Shown here: positions 15,316 to 23,732 of the stretch, one piece after another
Numbering within the stretch: position 1 is the stretch's first letter
How the letters are laid out: the number at the start of each line of letters is the position of its first letter
Origin: SZUA-217 sp034658975
Lineage (GTDB): Bacteria > Actinomycetota > Acidimicrobiia > Spongiisociales > ZC4RG35
Assembly: GCA_034658975.1 (NCBI GenBank)
Contig: JAYEGJ010000123.1
Span: forward strand, 1-27,038
Reading direction: 5' to 3'
Length of the DNA: 27,038 nucleotides
Program-made: the position numbers and the translations under genes
Notes under the pieces: generated by a model
What the model was told of the DNA's origin: nothing
Databases searched by the model: none
Seen by the model: only the letters and a program-made list of their open reading frames with translations

Positions 15316-15365
15316 TCCTCTATTCAGGTTTGTTATCCCGTCCTTGATCGGCCATCGTTTGGGCC

Positions 15366-16556
15366 GTGAAAGTTGTACTTGCCTATTCGGGCGGTCTTGA
15401 CACTTCGGTGATCCTCGCCTGGCTGAGAGAGGAATACGACGCCGAGGTGATCGCCTACACCGCCGACGTGGGTCAGGGGGAGGAAGTCCACGAGGCCGTG
15501 GAGAAGGCCCTGGCCACAGGTGCTGCGGCCGCCGTTGCCGATGATCTCGTCGAGGAGTTCGTGACCGACGCCGTGTTTCCTGCCGTGCGAGCTGCGGCCA
15601 TGTACGAGTTCGACTACCTCCTCGGCACCTCCCTGGCCAGACCGATCATCACCAAGGGCCTGGTCGAAACCGCCCGTCGGTACGACGCCGATGCCATCGC
15701 ACACGGGGCGACCGGGAAGGGCAACGACCAGGTTCGATTTGAGTTGTCCACGGCCGCTCTGGCCCCGGACCTGAGGACTATTGCTCCCTGGCGCGAGTGG
15801 AAGCTGGGCGGTCGATCGGATTTGATCGCCTATGCCGAAGCACGCGGCATCCCGGTGCCGGTGACCAAAGCGGCGCCGTACTCGATCGACGCCAACCTCT
15901 TCCACGCCTCCTTTGAAGGAGGAATTCTCGAGGACCCCTGGGAGGCGCCCCCGCCCGACATGTTTCGGATGACAGTCGACCCAGAACAAGCCCCCGACGC
16001 GCCCCAGGAGGTCACGATCGGGTTCACCTCCGGCACGCCGGATTCCGTCGACGGTGAGCTGATGAAGCCTGTCGAGCTTCTGACCAGGCTGAACAACATC
16101 GCCGGAGAACACGGTGTTGGTCGCATAGACATCGTCGAGAACAGGTTTGTCGGGATCAAGAGCCGCGGGGTCTACGAGACGCCGGGCGGAACCGTTCTGC
16201 ACGCCGCACGGGAAGCGATCGAGTCGATAACACTGGACCGGGAGGTCCTCCACCTCCGCGACGAGCTCGTCGGCCGTTACGCGGAGATCGTCTACAACGG
16301 CTTCTGGTACTCACCCGAACGGATTGCTCTGCAGAAGACGATGGACTCGATCCAGGAGCCGGTCACCGGGGAGGCCCGCCTGGTTCTCTACAAGGGATCG
16401 CTTCGGGTGGTCGGCAGACGCTCTCCCAACTCTCTCTACTCCGAAGACGTGGCGACCTTCGAGGCTGAGGACGTCTACCACCAGGGAGACGCCGAGGGGT
16501 TCATCAACCTCAACGCCCTGAGAATCCGCGGGTTTGGGGAAGGGCCTCGATCGTGA
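15366..16556 (+). CDS. argG: Argininosuccinate synthase
   Basis: 396 residues, the usual length. ArgG joins citrulline and aspartate with ATP to form argininosuccinate, the penultimate step of arginine synthesis, in the cytoplasm. The ATP-pyrophosphatase loop is AYSGGLDTSV near the N-terminus. Later family blocks include 'AHGATGKGNDQVRFE', 'PYSIDANLFHASFEGG' and 'IKSRGVYETPGGTVLHAA'. The GTG start gives the expected N-terminus (MKVVLAYSGG). It overlaps argH by GTGA. The leader is short and abuts palindromic element B; I could not find a convincing ArgR box. Confidence 0.97.
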   Translation: MKVVLAYSGGLDTSVILAWLREEYDAEVIAYTADVGQGEEVHEAVEKALATGAAAAVADDLVEEFVTDAVFPAVRAAAMYEFDYLLGTSLARPIITKGLVETARRYDADAIAHGATGKGNDQVRFELSTAALAPDLRTIAPWREWKLGGRSDLIAYAEARGIPVPVTKAAPYSIDANLFHASFEGGILEDPWEAPPPDMFRMTVDPEQAPDAPQEVTIGFTSGTPDSVDGELMKPVELLTRLNNIAGEHGVGRIDIVENRFVGIKSRGVYETPGGTVLHAAREAIESITLDREVLHLRDELVGRYAEIVYNGFWYSPERIALQKTMDSIQEPVTGEARLVLYKGSLRVVGRRSPNSLYSEDVATFEAEDVYHQGDAEGFINLNALRIRGFGEGPRS

Positions 16557-17920
16557 CTCTCTGGGGCGGCCGGTTTGGTGGCCCAGCGTCCAAAGGGACT
16601 TGGGACTTCACGACCGACGACTCGGACCGCCGATTGCTCGCGGTCGACATCCAAGGCTCTCTTGCTCACGCGGCCATGCTCGGTGACACCGGGATCATCT
16701 CAACCGAAGATGCGGCCAGCCTGGAGTCCGGACTCCTTTCGATCGCCGGGGAGGCGTCGGCGGGCGAGTTCGCCTTCCTGGAGAGCGACGAGGATGTCCA
16801 TTCCGCAGTGGAGCGCCGTCTCGGGGAGGTGGCGGGGGAGGTTGCCGGCAAGCTGCACACCGGCAGATCCCGCAATGATCAGATCGCCCTGGACATGAGG
16901 CTCTACCTGGCTCATTCCGCGGCCGATCGCGCCGGCGGACTCCGGGCCCTCGCCCTTCAGTTGGCCGACGTCGCCTCCATCCATGCCGAGACTGTCATTC
17001 CGTCGTACACCCATCTCCAACAGGCCCAGGCGACGACACTCGGGCACCATCTCCTCGCCTACGCCTGGATGCTGTTGCGCGGAGCCGAGCGGTTCGACGA
17101 GGCCCGGTCGAGGATCGCCCGCTCGCCCCTCGGCGCTGGTGCCTCTTCGGGTTCCTCGCTCCCGCTCGATAGGGAGGCGGTCGCCCGCTCCCTTGGACTG
17201 GAGGGTGTCATCGAGAACTCGCTGGATGCGGTCGGGTCGAGGGACTTCGTCTCGGAGTACGTCTTCTGCTGCGCCCAGACGATGATCGACCTTTCCCGGT
17301 TCGCCGAGGAGATGATCATCTGGGCGTCGAAGGAATTCGGATGGCTCACTCTCTCCGACGCGGTGAGCACTGGCTCTTCCGCCCTGCCTCAGAAGCGAAA
17401 TCCCGATATCGCCGAGCTCATTCGCGGACGTGCCGGCTCAGTGGCCGGTGACATGGCCGCAATCCTCGCCCTACAGAAGTCCTTGCCTCTGGCCTACAAC
17501 CGGGACCTCCAGGAGGACAAGCGAATCGTCTTTCACGCCGATGACGTTCTTGCCGCAGCGGTTCGAGCCATGGGAGACCTCCTGGGAGGCGTCGTTTTCG
17601 ACCCGCCGGCGCCGGCCCCGGAAACTGCGGCGTTGGACCTTGCCGAAGCATTGGTCCGTCGTGGCGTCCCCTTCCGGGAGGCGCATGAGCTGGTCGGGGG
17701 TCTAGTCAGCAGGGCCGAGGAACGCGGTCTCACGCTTGCGGACGTGACAGTTGACGACTTGGAGGCGATCGATGACCGATTCGAAGAAGACGATCTTCGT
17801 CTCCTCGATCCAAGTGAGTCGTTGGCTCGGAGGGCGTCGTCGGGTTCGGGAAGCCCCGAATCGGTTCGCTCTCAGATCGAACAGATCCGAGCCCTGGCCC
17901 GTCTTGCGACAGACCCCTAA
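16553..17920 (+). CDS. argH: Argininosuccinate lyase
   Basis: 455 residues, full length. ArgH splits argininosuccinate into arginine and fumarate. It opens with the family's 'LWGGRFGG', continues with 'EDVHSAVERRLGE', 'HTGRSRNDQIALDMRLYL' and 'TVIPSYTHLQQAQATTLGHH', and carries the fumarase/lyase signature as STGSSALPQKRNPD, which holds the catalytic serine loop. The GTG start overlaps the argG stop, so the pair is co-translated. Its end overlaps the end of korB on the other strand by 4 nt. Other arginine genes are not in the window. Confidence 0.97.
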   Translation: MTLWGGRFGGPASKGTWDFTTDDSDRRLLAVDIQGSLAHAAMLGDTGIISTEDAASLESGLLSIAGEASAGEFAFLESDEDVHSAVERRLGEVAGEVAGKLHTGRSRNDQIALDMRLYLAHSAADRAGGLRALALQLADVASIHAETVIPSYTHLQQAQATTLGHHLLAYAWMLLRGAERFDEARSRIARSPLGAGASSGSSLPLDREAVARSLGLEGVIENSLDAVGSRDFVSEYVFCCAQTMIDLSRFAEEMIIWASKEFGWLTLSDAVSTGSSALPQKRNPDIAELIRGRAGSVAGDMAAILALQKSLPLAYNRDLQEDKRIVFHADDVLAAAVRAMGDLLGGVVFDPPAPAPETAALDLAEALVRRGVPFREAHELVGGLVSRAEERGLTLADVTVDDLEAIDDRFEEDDLRLLDPSESLARRASSGSGSPESVRSQIEQIRALARLATDP

Positions 17921-18945
17921 CCGCCGTTTGACGAGTTGGGCTCCACTGTCCACGTCCCGTGGGAGCGGATCAGCTTGTCGAGGTCGCCGGGCCCGAGACG
18001 ATTCTTCGCCTCTTCGACCTGACGGTTGACCTCGGAGTCGTAGGTCGGCCGGTCGACGTTTCTAAACACCCCCAGCGGTGTCGGTCCGTACGGTCCATGT
18101 GAGAGTCGGCTGAGACCGAAGGCAACCGTGGGGTCCGGTCGGGTCTCGTCGTGAACGACGATGGCGGCCGGGTCCACCGAGGCCGAGTCGACGATGGTGG
18201 GCTGGCCATCCCGCATCACAATCGCCTTGGCTCCTCCGTCGAAGACGATCGGCTTGCCGTGCTCGAGGTCGATGCGGTTGTGAACCCGCTCCTCCTTGCC
18301 GGTGATCTGAATGAACGCCTTGTCGTTGAAAACGTTGCAGTTCTGATAGATCTCGATCAGAGCTGCACCATTGTGCTCGTAGGCGGCCTTGAGGATCGAC
18401 TGGGTGTGGTTGCGATCCATGTCGAGGGTACGAGCGACGAAGCTCGCCTCGGCGCCGAGTGCCAACGAGACCGGATTGAAGGGGTGATCGATAGAGCCGA
18501 ACGGGGAGGATTTCGTGGCCTTGCCCACCTCTGAGGTGGGGGAGTACTGACCCTTGGTGAGTCCGTAGATCTGATTGTTGAAGAGCAGGATCTTCAGATT
18601 CACGTTCCGCCGAAGCGCGTGGATCAGATGGTTGCCTCCGATCGACAGCGAGTCCCCGTCGCCGGTGATGACCCAGGTCGACAGGTCGGGCCTGGTGGTG
18701 GCAATCCCCGAAGCGATGGCCGGAGCACGGCCATGGATCGAGTGCATGCCGTAGGTGTTCATGTAGTACGGGAAACGCGACGAACATCCGATCCCCGAGA
18801 TGAAGACGAACTCCTCGCGGGGCCGTCCAAGGCTGGCCAGGAACTGCTGGACGGAAGCGAGGATCGTGTAGTCGCCGCATCCAGGGCACCAGCGAACCTC
18901 CTGATCGGTCTGGAAGTCGGCTCTTGTGTAGGAAGGTGTCGTCAC
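17917..18945 (-). CDS. korB: 2-oxoacid:ferredoxin oxidoreductase, beta subunit (KorB type)
   Basis: 342 residues. This subunit binds thiamine diphosphate and a [4Fe-4S] cluster and with KorA oxidises 2-oxoglutarate (or a similar 2-oxoacid) to the acyl-CoA while reducing ferredoxin. The cluster cysteines appear in 'RWCPGCGDY' and 'GIGCSSRFPYYM', with another in 'YQNCNVFND'. The TPP-binding motif is 'GDGDSLSIGGNHLIHALRRN' followed by 'NNQIYGLTKGQYSPTS'. The size and partner fit the actinobacterial KorAB pair. The GTG start overlaps the korA stop by GTGA. Confidence 0.94.
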   Translation of the reverse strand: MTTPSYTRADFQTDQEVRWCPGCGDYTILASVQQFLASLGRPREEFVFISGIGCSSRFPYYMNTYGMHSIHGRAPAIASGIATTRPDLSTWVITGDGDSLSIGGNHLIHALRRNVNLKILLFNNQIYGLTKGQYSPTSEVGKATKSSPFGSIDHPFNPVSLALGAEASFVARTLDMDRNHTQSILKAAYEHNGAALIEIYQNCNVFNDKAFIQITGKEERVHNRIDLEHGKPIVFDGGAKAIVMRDGQPTIVDSASVDPAAIVVHDETRPDPTVAFGLSRLSHGPYGPTPLGVFRNVDRPTYDSEVNRQVEEAKNRLGPGDLDKLIRSHGTWTVEPNSSNGG

Positions 18946-20813
18946 TTGATCATCTCCACGATCTTGTCGGCAATCTCAGAGATCTTGAACGGCTCCCCGG
19001 CGACCTTGTTCACACCTGTTGCGTCGATGAGGAACTCGGCACGGACCAACTTGAGTAACTGCCCGGTGTTCAACTCGGGTATCAGGATCTTGTCGTAGGT
19101 GCGCAGGACGCCATCGAGATTGCGAGGCAGTGGGTTGAGGTACCGAAGGTGGGCGGTTGCCACCTTGCGGCCGTCGAGGCGAACCATCCTCGCTGCGGCC
19201 TGGATCGTTCCGAACGTGGAACCCCAACCGAGAACGAGGATGTCGGCCTCCGCATCTCCGTCGACCTCGACCTCGGGGATGTCGTTGGCGATGTTGGCCA
19301 CCTTCCAGGCCCGGGTGTCGGTCATCAACTGGTGGTTGCCCGGGTCATAGGAAACGTTGCCAGAGACCGATTCCTTCTCCAGACCTCCGACCCGGTGCTC
19401 GAGGCCGCGCGTGCCCGGGATAGCCCAGGGTCGGGCAAATGTGTCGACATCGCGAATGTAGGGCAGAAAGCTGCCGTCGGGGCCGTTCGGGTGCTTGGCG
19501 AAAGCGACCTTGAAATCGGGGATCGAGTCGATATCCGGCAGCAGCCACGGCTCGGACCCATTGGCGACGTAGTTGTCGCTGAGTAGGAGTACCGGTGTCA
19601 TGTACTTCAGGGCGATACGTACTGCCTCGATGGTCAACTCGAAGGCCTCGGAAGGCGTGGGTATGGCGATCACCGGAAGTGGCGACTCGCCGTGTCTCCC
19701 GTGGAGCGAGAACAGGAGATCGGACTGCTCGGGTTTCGTGGGCAATCCCGTGGAGGGCCCGCCCCTCTGAACGTTGATGACGATCAGCGGCAACTCGAGC
19801 ATGAAGGCAAGGGAGATCCCCTCCGACTTGAGGGCGATCCCCGGGCCTGACGAACCGGTCACCGCGAGATTCCCTGCGAAGGCCGCGCCGATGGTGGTGC
19901 CCACACCGGCGATCTCGTCCTCGGCCTGGAACGTCCTGACGCCGAAGTTCTTGTGCTTCGAAAGCTCGTGGAGGATGTCGGAGGCAGGCGTGATCGGATA
20001 GCTCCCATAGAAGAGGGGGATTCCGGCCTTCTCCGCCGCCGCAATCAGACCCCAGGCCAGAGCGGTGTTGCCGTTTACGTTCGTGTAGGTCCCCGGCGCG
20101 AGCTTGGCCGGCTTTATCTCGAAGGTGTTCTTGGTGGCCTCGGTCGTGATGCCGAAGTTGTATCCAGCCTTGAACGCGGCGACGTTGGCGGCGGCGACTT
20201 CTTCCTTCTTCCCGAACTTCTGTTGGACCCACTCGATGGTCGGCTCCGTGGGGCGGTGGAACAGCCATGCCATCAGGCCCAGGGCGAACAGGTTCTTGGA
20301 ACGCAGAACATTGCGTCCTTTTACTCCTGTGCCCTTGACAGCCTCCTTGGTCAGCTCGTCCATCGGCACCTTGATGACCCGGTAACCCTTGAGATTGTCG
20401 TCTTCGAGAGGATTGGTCTCGTAGCCGGCTTTCGCCAGGTTTCTCTCATCAAAAGCATCGGTGTTGACCAGCAGGGTCCCACCCTGTCTCAGGTCCTTCA
20501 GATTCTTCATCAACGCAGCAGGGTTCATTGCGACGAGACAGTCGGGTTGGTCACCAGCGGTGAGGATGTCGGTATCGGCGATTTGAACCTGGAAGCTGGA
20601 AACTCCGGGGAGCGTTCCGGCGGGAGCACGGATCTCGGCGGGGAAACTGGGGAGTGTTGCCAGGTCGTTGCCGAAAAGGGCCGAGGCGTCTGTGAATCGA
20701 TTGCCTGCCAGTTGCATGCCGTCGCCGGAGTCGCCGGCGAAGCGCACTACGAGCTTCTCGACCTTTTCGGTTGGTGTTGAGGACGGGTCTGCGGTGGCGA
20801 TCTCGTCGGCCAC
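18942..20813 (-). CDS. korA: 2-oxoacid:ferredoxin oxidoreductase, fused gamma-alpha subunit (KorA type)
   Basis: 623 residues with the gamma domain at the N-terminus (about 20-205, 'VVRFAGDSGDGMQLAGNRF') fused to the alpha/pyrimidine-binding domain (from about 245, 'FYGSYPITPASDILHELSKH', 'FQAEDEIAGVGTTIGAAFAG', 'TGSSGPGIALKSEGISLAF', 'QRGGPSTGLPTKPEQSDLLF') and a C-terminal transketolase-like domain ('ILVLGWGSTFGTIQAAARM'). This is the actinobacterial two-subunit layout; the ferredoxin partner is not in the window. It opens with a GTG after AAGGAAG. The 109-bp spacer upstream (20814-20922) must hold the promoter, though no clear hexamers are seen. Confidence 0.94.
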   Translation of the reverse strand: MADEIATADPSSTPTEKVEKLVVRFAGDSGDGMQLAGNRFTDASALFGNDLATLPSFPAEIRAPAGTLPGVSSFQVQIADTDILTAGDQPDCLVAMNPAALMKNLKDLRQGGTLLVNTDAFDERNLAKAGYETNPLEDDNLKGYRVIKVPMDELTKEAVKGTGVKGRNVLRSKNLFALGLMAWLFHRPTEPTIEWVQQKFGKKEEVAAANVAAFKAGYNFGITTEATKNTFEIKPAKLAPGTYTNVNGNTALAWGLIAAAEKAGIPLFYGSYPITPASDILHELSKHKNFGVRTFQAEDEIAGVGTTIGAAFAGNLAVTGSSGPGIALKSEGISLAFMLELPLIVINVQRGGPSTGLPTKPEQSDLLFSLHGRHGESPLPVIAIPTPSEAFELTIEAVRIALKYMTPVLLLSDNYVANGSEPWLLPDIDSIPDFKVAFAKHPNGPDGSFLPYIRDVDTFARPWAIPGTRGLEHRVGGLEKESVSGNVSYDPGNHQLMTDTRAWKVANIANDIPEVEVDGDAEADILVLGWGSTFGTIQAAARMVRLDGRKVATAHLRYLNPLPRNLDGVLRTYDKILIPELNTGQLLKLVRAEFLIDATGVNKVAGEPFKISEIADKIVEMIK

Positions 20814-20922
20814 TTCGTCACTTCCTTGTACGTGTGGTTACGCGGCATCGAACCCTTGGGATCGGGGTGACCTGAAACCGCTTCTTTGTGTTTGGTGTAT
20901 CCAAGTCTATTCCAGACCTGGC

Positions 20923-22173
20923 TTAGGTGAATTCCGTCGGTGCCTTTGTGAAACGCGCCAAATTGCCGGACTCCAACTCTTTCCCGAGACCTATCATCGC
21001 CGGTTCCGACCCGACGCCCCCGATGATCTGCAACGAGGCCGGGGGAGTGCCCGACCCGGCCAGCGGTACGGCGAGCGCGGGATGCAAAGAGTGGTTGACG
21101 ACAGCCGAGAAATAGGACAGAACCGACCTGTAGTGACGGTCTCCGATCAGGTCCTCACCGATGACCTTGCGACGCACGGGAACCGTGGGGGTGATGAGGT
21201 AGTCGACGGTGGCAAAGGCGTCGGCGAACCTGGTGCGGATCATCTGCTGCCACTCGAGAGCCAGACTCCGATCCTGGTCCGTTACGTCGTCGGCGTCACT
21301 GATCCGCTTCTCGACATCGGCTCCGTAGGGCTTGCCCTGTTGTTTGTACTCACGGTGAACGTCACGGACCTCTCCGGCGATGGCGTTCCAGAGCTGGATT
21401 CCAGGGAAGACGTCGGGCATCGTCACTGCATGGATCTCGTGTCCCAACCCTTTCAAAGCCTCGACGGCGGAGTCGAACGTGGCAGCGATGTCGTCGTTGG
21501 TCGGACTCCCGTCGTACCAGGGTTGGGGGATCCCCAGGCGGAGCCTTCCGGGTGATGGTGCCGGCTCGACGTCTCCCGACATGGCCCGATAGGACAGTTC
21601 GATGTTCGTCATCGAGTCGGCAAGGGGGCCGAGCGTGTCGATCGAAGGAACAAGCGGGAAGACACCATCGAGAGGGATTCGGCCGCGGGTCACCTTCAGG
21701 CCGAACGTGCCGCACAACGCCGCCGGAACCCTCACCGAGCCGCCGGTGTCGGTGCCGATGGCTATGGGAACCACCCCCGCCGCGACGGCAGCGCCCGACC
21801 CACCTGACGAGCCGCCGGTCGAGGTCGACAGATCCCACGGGTTTCGGACCGGCCCCCAATGCGGGTTCTCGGAGGAGAAGCCGAAGGCAAACTCGTGAAG
21901 CCCGGTCCGCCCGATGATGACCGCTCCTGCCTCCTCCAGTCGGTCGACCGCGGTGGCGCTGGTCTCAGCCTTCTTTCGATAGAAGGCCGATCCGCACGTG
22001 GTGACATGACCCCTCTGGTCGATCAGGTCTTTGAGCCCGATGGGAACCCCGGCAAGGGGCCCGGATGTCGAACCCTGGCGGGCCTGATCGTCGATCGACG
22101 TGAAGGCGTTGATCAGCGGCTGGGATTCATGGGCTGCGTTGAGTGCGGATTGCACCCTGGTTTCGTTGGTCAC
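20923..22173 (-). CDS. Amidase signature family protein
   Basis: 416 residues of the amidase signature family, whose members hydrolyse amides with a Lys-Ser-Ser triad (for example AtzF, GatA, indoleacetamide hydrolase). Lys48 lies in 'GVPIGLKDLID', the cis-serine in GGSSGGS (Ser122) and the nucleophile in TDTGGSVR (Ser146). All catalytic residues are present. It is shorter than GatA and there is no gatB or gatC nearby, so it is more likely a catabolic amidase than the tRNA amidotransferase. The substrate is unknown. The GTG start is 12 nt from the end of the DUF3048 gene on the same strand, so the two may be co-transcribed. Confidence 0.9.
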   Translation of the reverse strand: MTNETRVQSALNAAHESQPLINAFTSIDDQARQGSTSGPLAGVPIGLKDLIDQRGHVTTCGSAFYRKKAETSATAVDRLEEAGAVIIGRTGLHEFAFGFSSENPHWGPVRNPWDLSTSTGGSSGGSGAAVAAGVVPIAIGTDTGGSVRVPAALCGTFGLKVTRGRIPLDGVFPLVPSIDTLGPLADSMTNIELSYRAMSGDVEPAPSPGRLRLGIPQPWYDGSPTNDDIAATFDSAVEALKGLGHEIHAVTMPDVFPGIQLWNAIAGEVRDVHREYKQQGKPYGADVEKRISDADDVTDQDRSLALEWQQMIRTRFADAFATVDYLITPTVPVRRKVIGEDLIGDRHYRSVLSYFSAVVNHSLHPALAVPLAGSGTPPASLQIIGGVGSEPAMIGLGKELESGNLARFTKAPTEFT

Positions 22174-22185
22174 GACCCGGTGACG

Positions 22186-23262
22186 CTACTCCTGGATCGT
22201 CAACCCGCGGTGAGCGGGAACAAGGGAGACCCAGACCTGGCCTGGTGGAACGAGGAGGGCCTCTCCATTGGCGTCGCGCAGGATGAACCATCTCTCTTCC
22301 GACGCCCGGTCCCAGGTTCCCTCCGTGACCCGGCTGTCGGCGAAGACGAATGCCTTGCCGGACCCGGTGGTGACGGAGCTGGGGAGCGACGAGCCGGAGA
22401 CGCCCGCCGGGGGGCTGGCCGTGTACTGCTCGGCGTAGAGGGCGACGAGAACCGGAACTCCAAGCGGTCCTTCTGTCCCGTCCTCATCTCGGAACCCCGA
22501 TTCGCGGCCGTAGCCGGTGCGGTACCAGAGACTGTCTTCTTCGCTCCAATTCCAGACAACGTCGACTCCGGAGAAGTCGATCGTCACCTGTGACGCCGGG
22601 TCGGAGAATTCGGACATCGGTCCGAAGGGCCAGAGCGGGCCCTCGGGCGGATCGTCGGGGTAGCCGTTGGCGTCGGCGCGCTTGCGCAACTCGACTGTGT
22701 CCACGTACAGGTTGTGCGGCGCTCTCCGGCTCGAGACTCGGAAGGTCGACGGCGGGCCACTTTCGCCGAGAAGGTTGACGTCCTTGCTGACGATCCGGCT
22801 CTGCACCCACGCCTGCGCTCCGGAGATGGCGAAGGTCGGCTCGTTCATTGCCCTGAGCAGAGTCGGGTCGGTGGGACGGCCCGACCGCATCGGGCCGAGG
22901 TAGTCGGAGTCGCTTTGATGCCAAATGGAGATGTATCGGGTGATTCCCTCAACCCGCAGCTCGATCACCATGTCGGCGCTGTTGATCCCCGACTGCGGGT
23001 TGGCGCTGGGGTGGTTGTCGATCTTGACCGCAAGGACGCGGCGATTGACTAGAGCGGGGTCGTCGACCGGAAGACCGTTGACAGGAGAGAGCTGCCCTTC
23101 GGCAGAGAGAGTCGTTGTCGATTCCGGTGTGATCGTGGTGGTCGGAGCTTCGGTTGTCGTCGGCCCAGGAACGCTCGTTGATGTAGTGGTATCTGCGGCT
23201 GCCGTGGAGCAAGCCGACAAAATCAATGCGAGCGCCACCAACCTGGCAATCGTGGAGCGCAT
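22186..23262 (-). CDS. DUF3048 (YerB-like) lipoprotein
   Basis: 358 residues from ATG 23262. The N-terminus is a lipoprotein signal (MRSTIARLVALALILSAC, lipobox Cys18), followed by a Thr/Ser/Pro-rich spacer (about 20-55). The DUF3048 domain follows: 'PVNGLPVDDPALVNRRVLAV', 'KIDNHPSANPQSGINSADMV', 'GITRYISIWHQSDSDYLGPM' and 'RSGRPTDPTLL', then 'SSRRAPHNLYVDT' and a C-terminal beta domain. The family is widespread in Firmicutes and Actinobacteria, is extracellular and has no settled function. No Shine-Dalgarno sequence is seen; a TACAAT lies seven nt before the ATG. An in-frame GTG/ATG extension upstream is unlikely because it would bury the signal peptide. Confidence 0.87.
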   Translation of the reverse strand: MRSTIARLVALALILSACSTAAADTTTSTSVPGPTTTEAPTTTITPESTTTLSAEGQLSPVNGLPVDDPALVNRRVLAVKIDNHPSANPQSGINSADMVIELRVEGITRYISIWHQSDSDYLGPMRSGRPTDPTLLRAMNEPTFAISGAQAWVQSRIVSKDVNLLGESGPPSTFRVSSRRAPHNLYVDTVELRKRADANGYPDDPPEGPLWPFGPMSEFSDPASQVTIDFSGVDVVWNWSEEDSLWYRTGYGRESGFRDEDGTEGPLGVPVLVALYAEQYTASPPAGVSGSSLPSSVTTGSGKAFVFADSRVTEGTWDRASEERWFILRDANGEALLVPPGQVWVSLVPAHRGLTIQE

Positions 23263-23269
23263 AAAGAGG

Positions 23270-23275
23270 ATTGTA
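23270..23275 (-). promoter_or_regulatory. Candidate -10 box for a leaderless DUF3048 transcript
   Basis: On the minus strand TACAAT, two bases off TATAAT, is followed by seven bases and then ATG. This spacing implies transcription starting at the A of the start codon, consistent with the absence of a Shine-Dalgarno sequence. No clear -35 hexamer is seen. Confidence 0.45.
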
Positions 23276-23317
23276 GAAACGCGGGGACGGTTACGCCGAG
23301 TCAATGAGTTCGGTCAC

Positions 23318-23719
23318 TCAGTTGGTGAGTGCGCCGCCCGTAACGTCGAGGTGGGGGAGAGCGGTTTCGGGTTGGTCGACGACGATAGCGAATTCGATTC
23401 CATCGGCATCGGCGTGCAGGACGTACAGAGCCTCGATGTTGACGCCCGAGTCTGCCAAAGACCTCGTCAGCCGTGCCAGCTCGCCCGGTCGGCGGGGCAT
23501 GTGGGACGTGAGGGCTCTGCGCTCGTCGAAATGAAGAGCGGCTTCCTGGAGAACGCGCCGAACCGTGATGGCGTCGTCAGCGATGAATCTGACGACACCG
23601 TTGCTGTCATGGCCGTAGGCCGCAAGGGCCTCGATGTTGACGCCTACGTCGGCCAGTGATTCGGTCAGCGACGCGAGTTGCCCGGGCCTGTGTTCCATGT
23701 TGATGATGAACTCGGTCAT
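23318..23719 (-). CDS. Tandem ACT-domain protein
   Basis: 133 residues made of two ACT domains in a row. Repeat 1 (about 1-62) has 'MTEFIINMEHRPGQLASLTE' and 'LADVGVNIEALAAYG'. Repeat 2 (about 70-130) has 'RRPGELARLTRSLADSGVNI' and ends in 'EFAIVVDQPETALPHL'. ACT domains bind amino acids or other small ligands and regulate enzymes; stand-alone tandem ACT proteins are probably ligand sensors with an unknown partner. The ATG at 23719 is chosen because it begins at the first beta strand. It starts 13 nt after the SodX-glycosylase gene, so the two probably share a transcript. Confidence 0.82.
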   Translation of the reverse strand: MTEFIINMEHRPGQLASLTESLADVGVNIEALAAYGHDSNGVVRFIADDAITVRRVLQEAALHFDERRALTSHMPRRPGELARLTRSLADSGVNIEALYVLHADADGIEFAIVVDQPETALPHLDVTGGALTN

Positions 23720-23732
23720 TTCAGTTCCGATT

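Noticed and set aside
14901..15400. Open frames spanning the end of the Ig-like gene and element B
   Set aside because: They are out-of-frame shadows of the real gene and the repeat, with Arg/Pro-rich composition typical of GC-rich noise.
19345..20268. 307-codon minus-strand frame inside korA
   Set aside because: It is an off-frame shadow of korA; its sequence is Arg-rich and has no recognisable motif.
20814..20922. Minus-strand 'GGGTTCGATGCC' resembling a tRNA T-arm
   Set aside because: The bases around the TTCGATG loop do not pair into a 5-bp stem and no acceptor or anticodon arm can be built around it.
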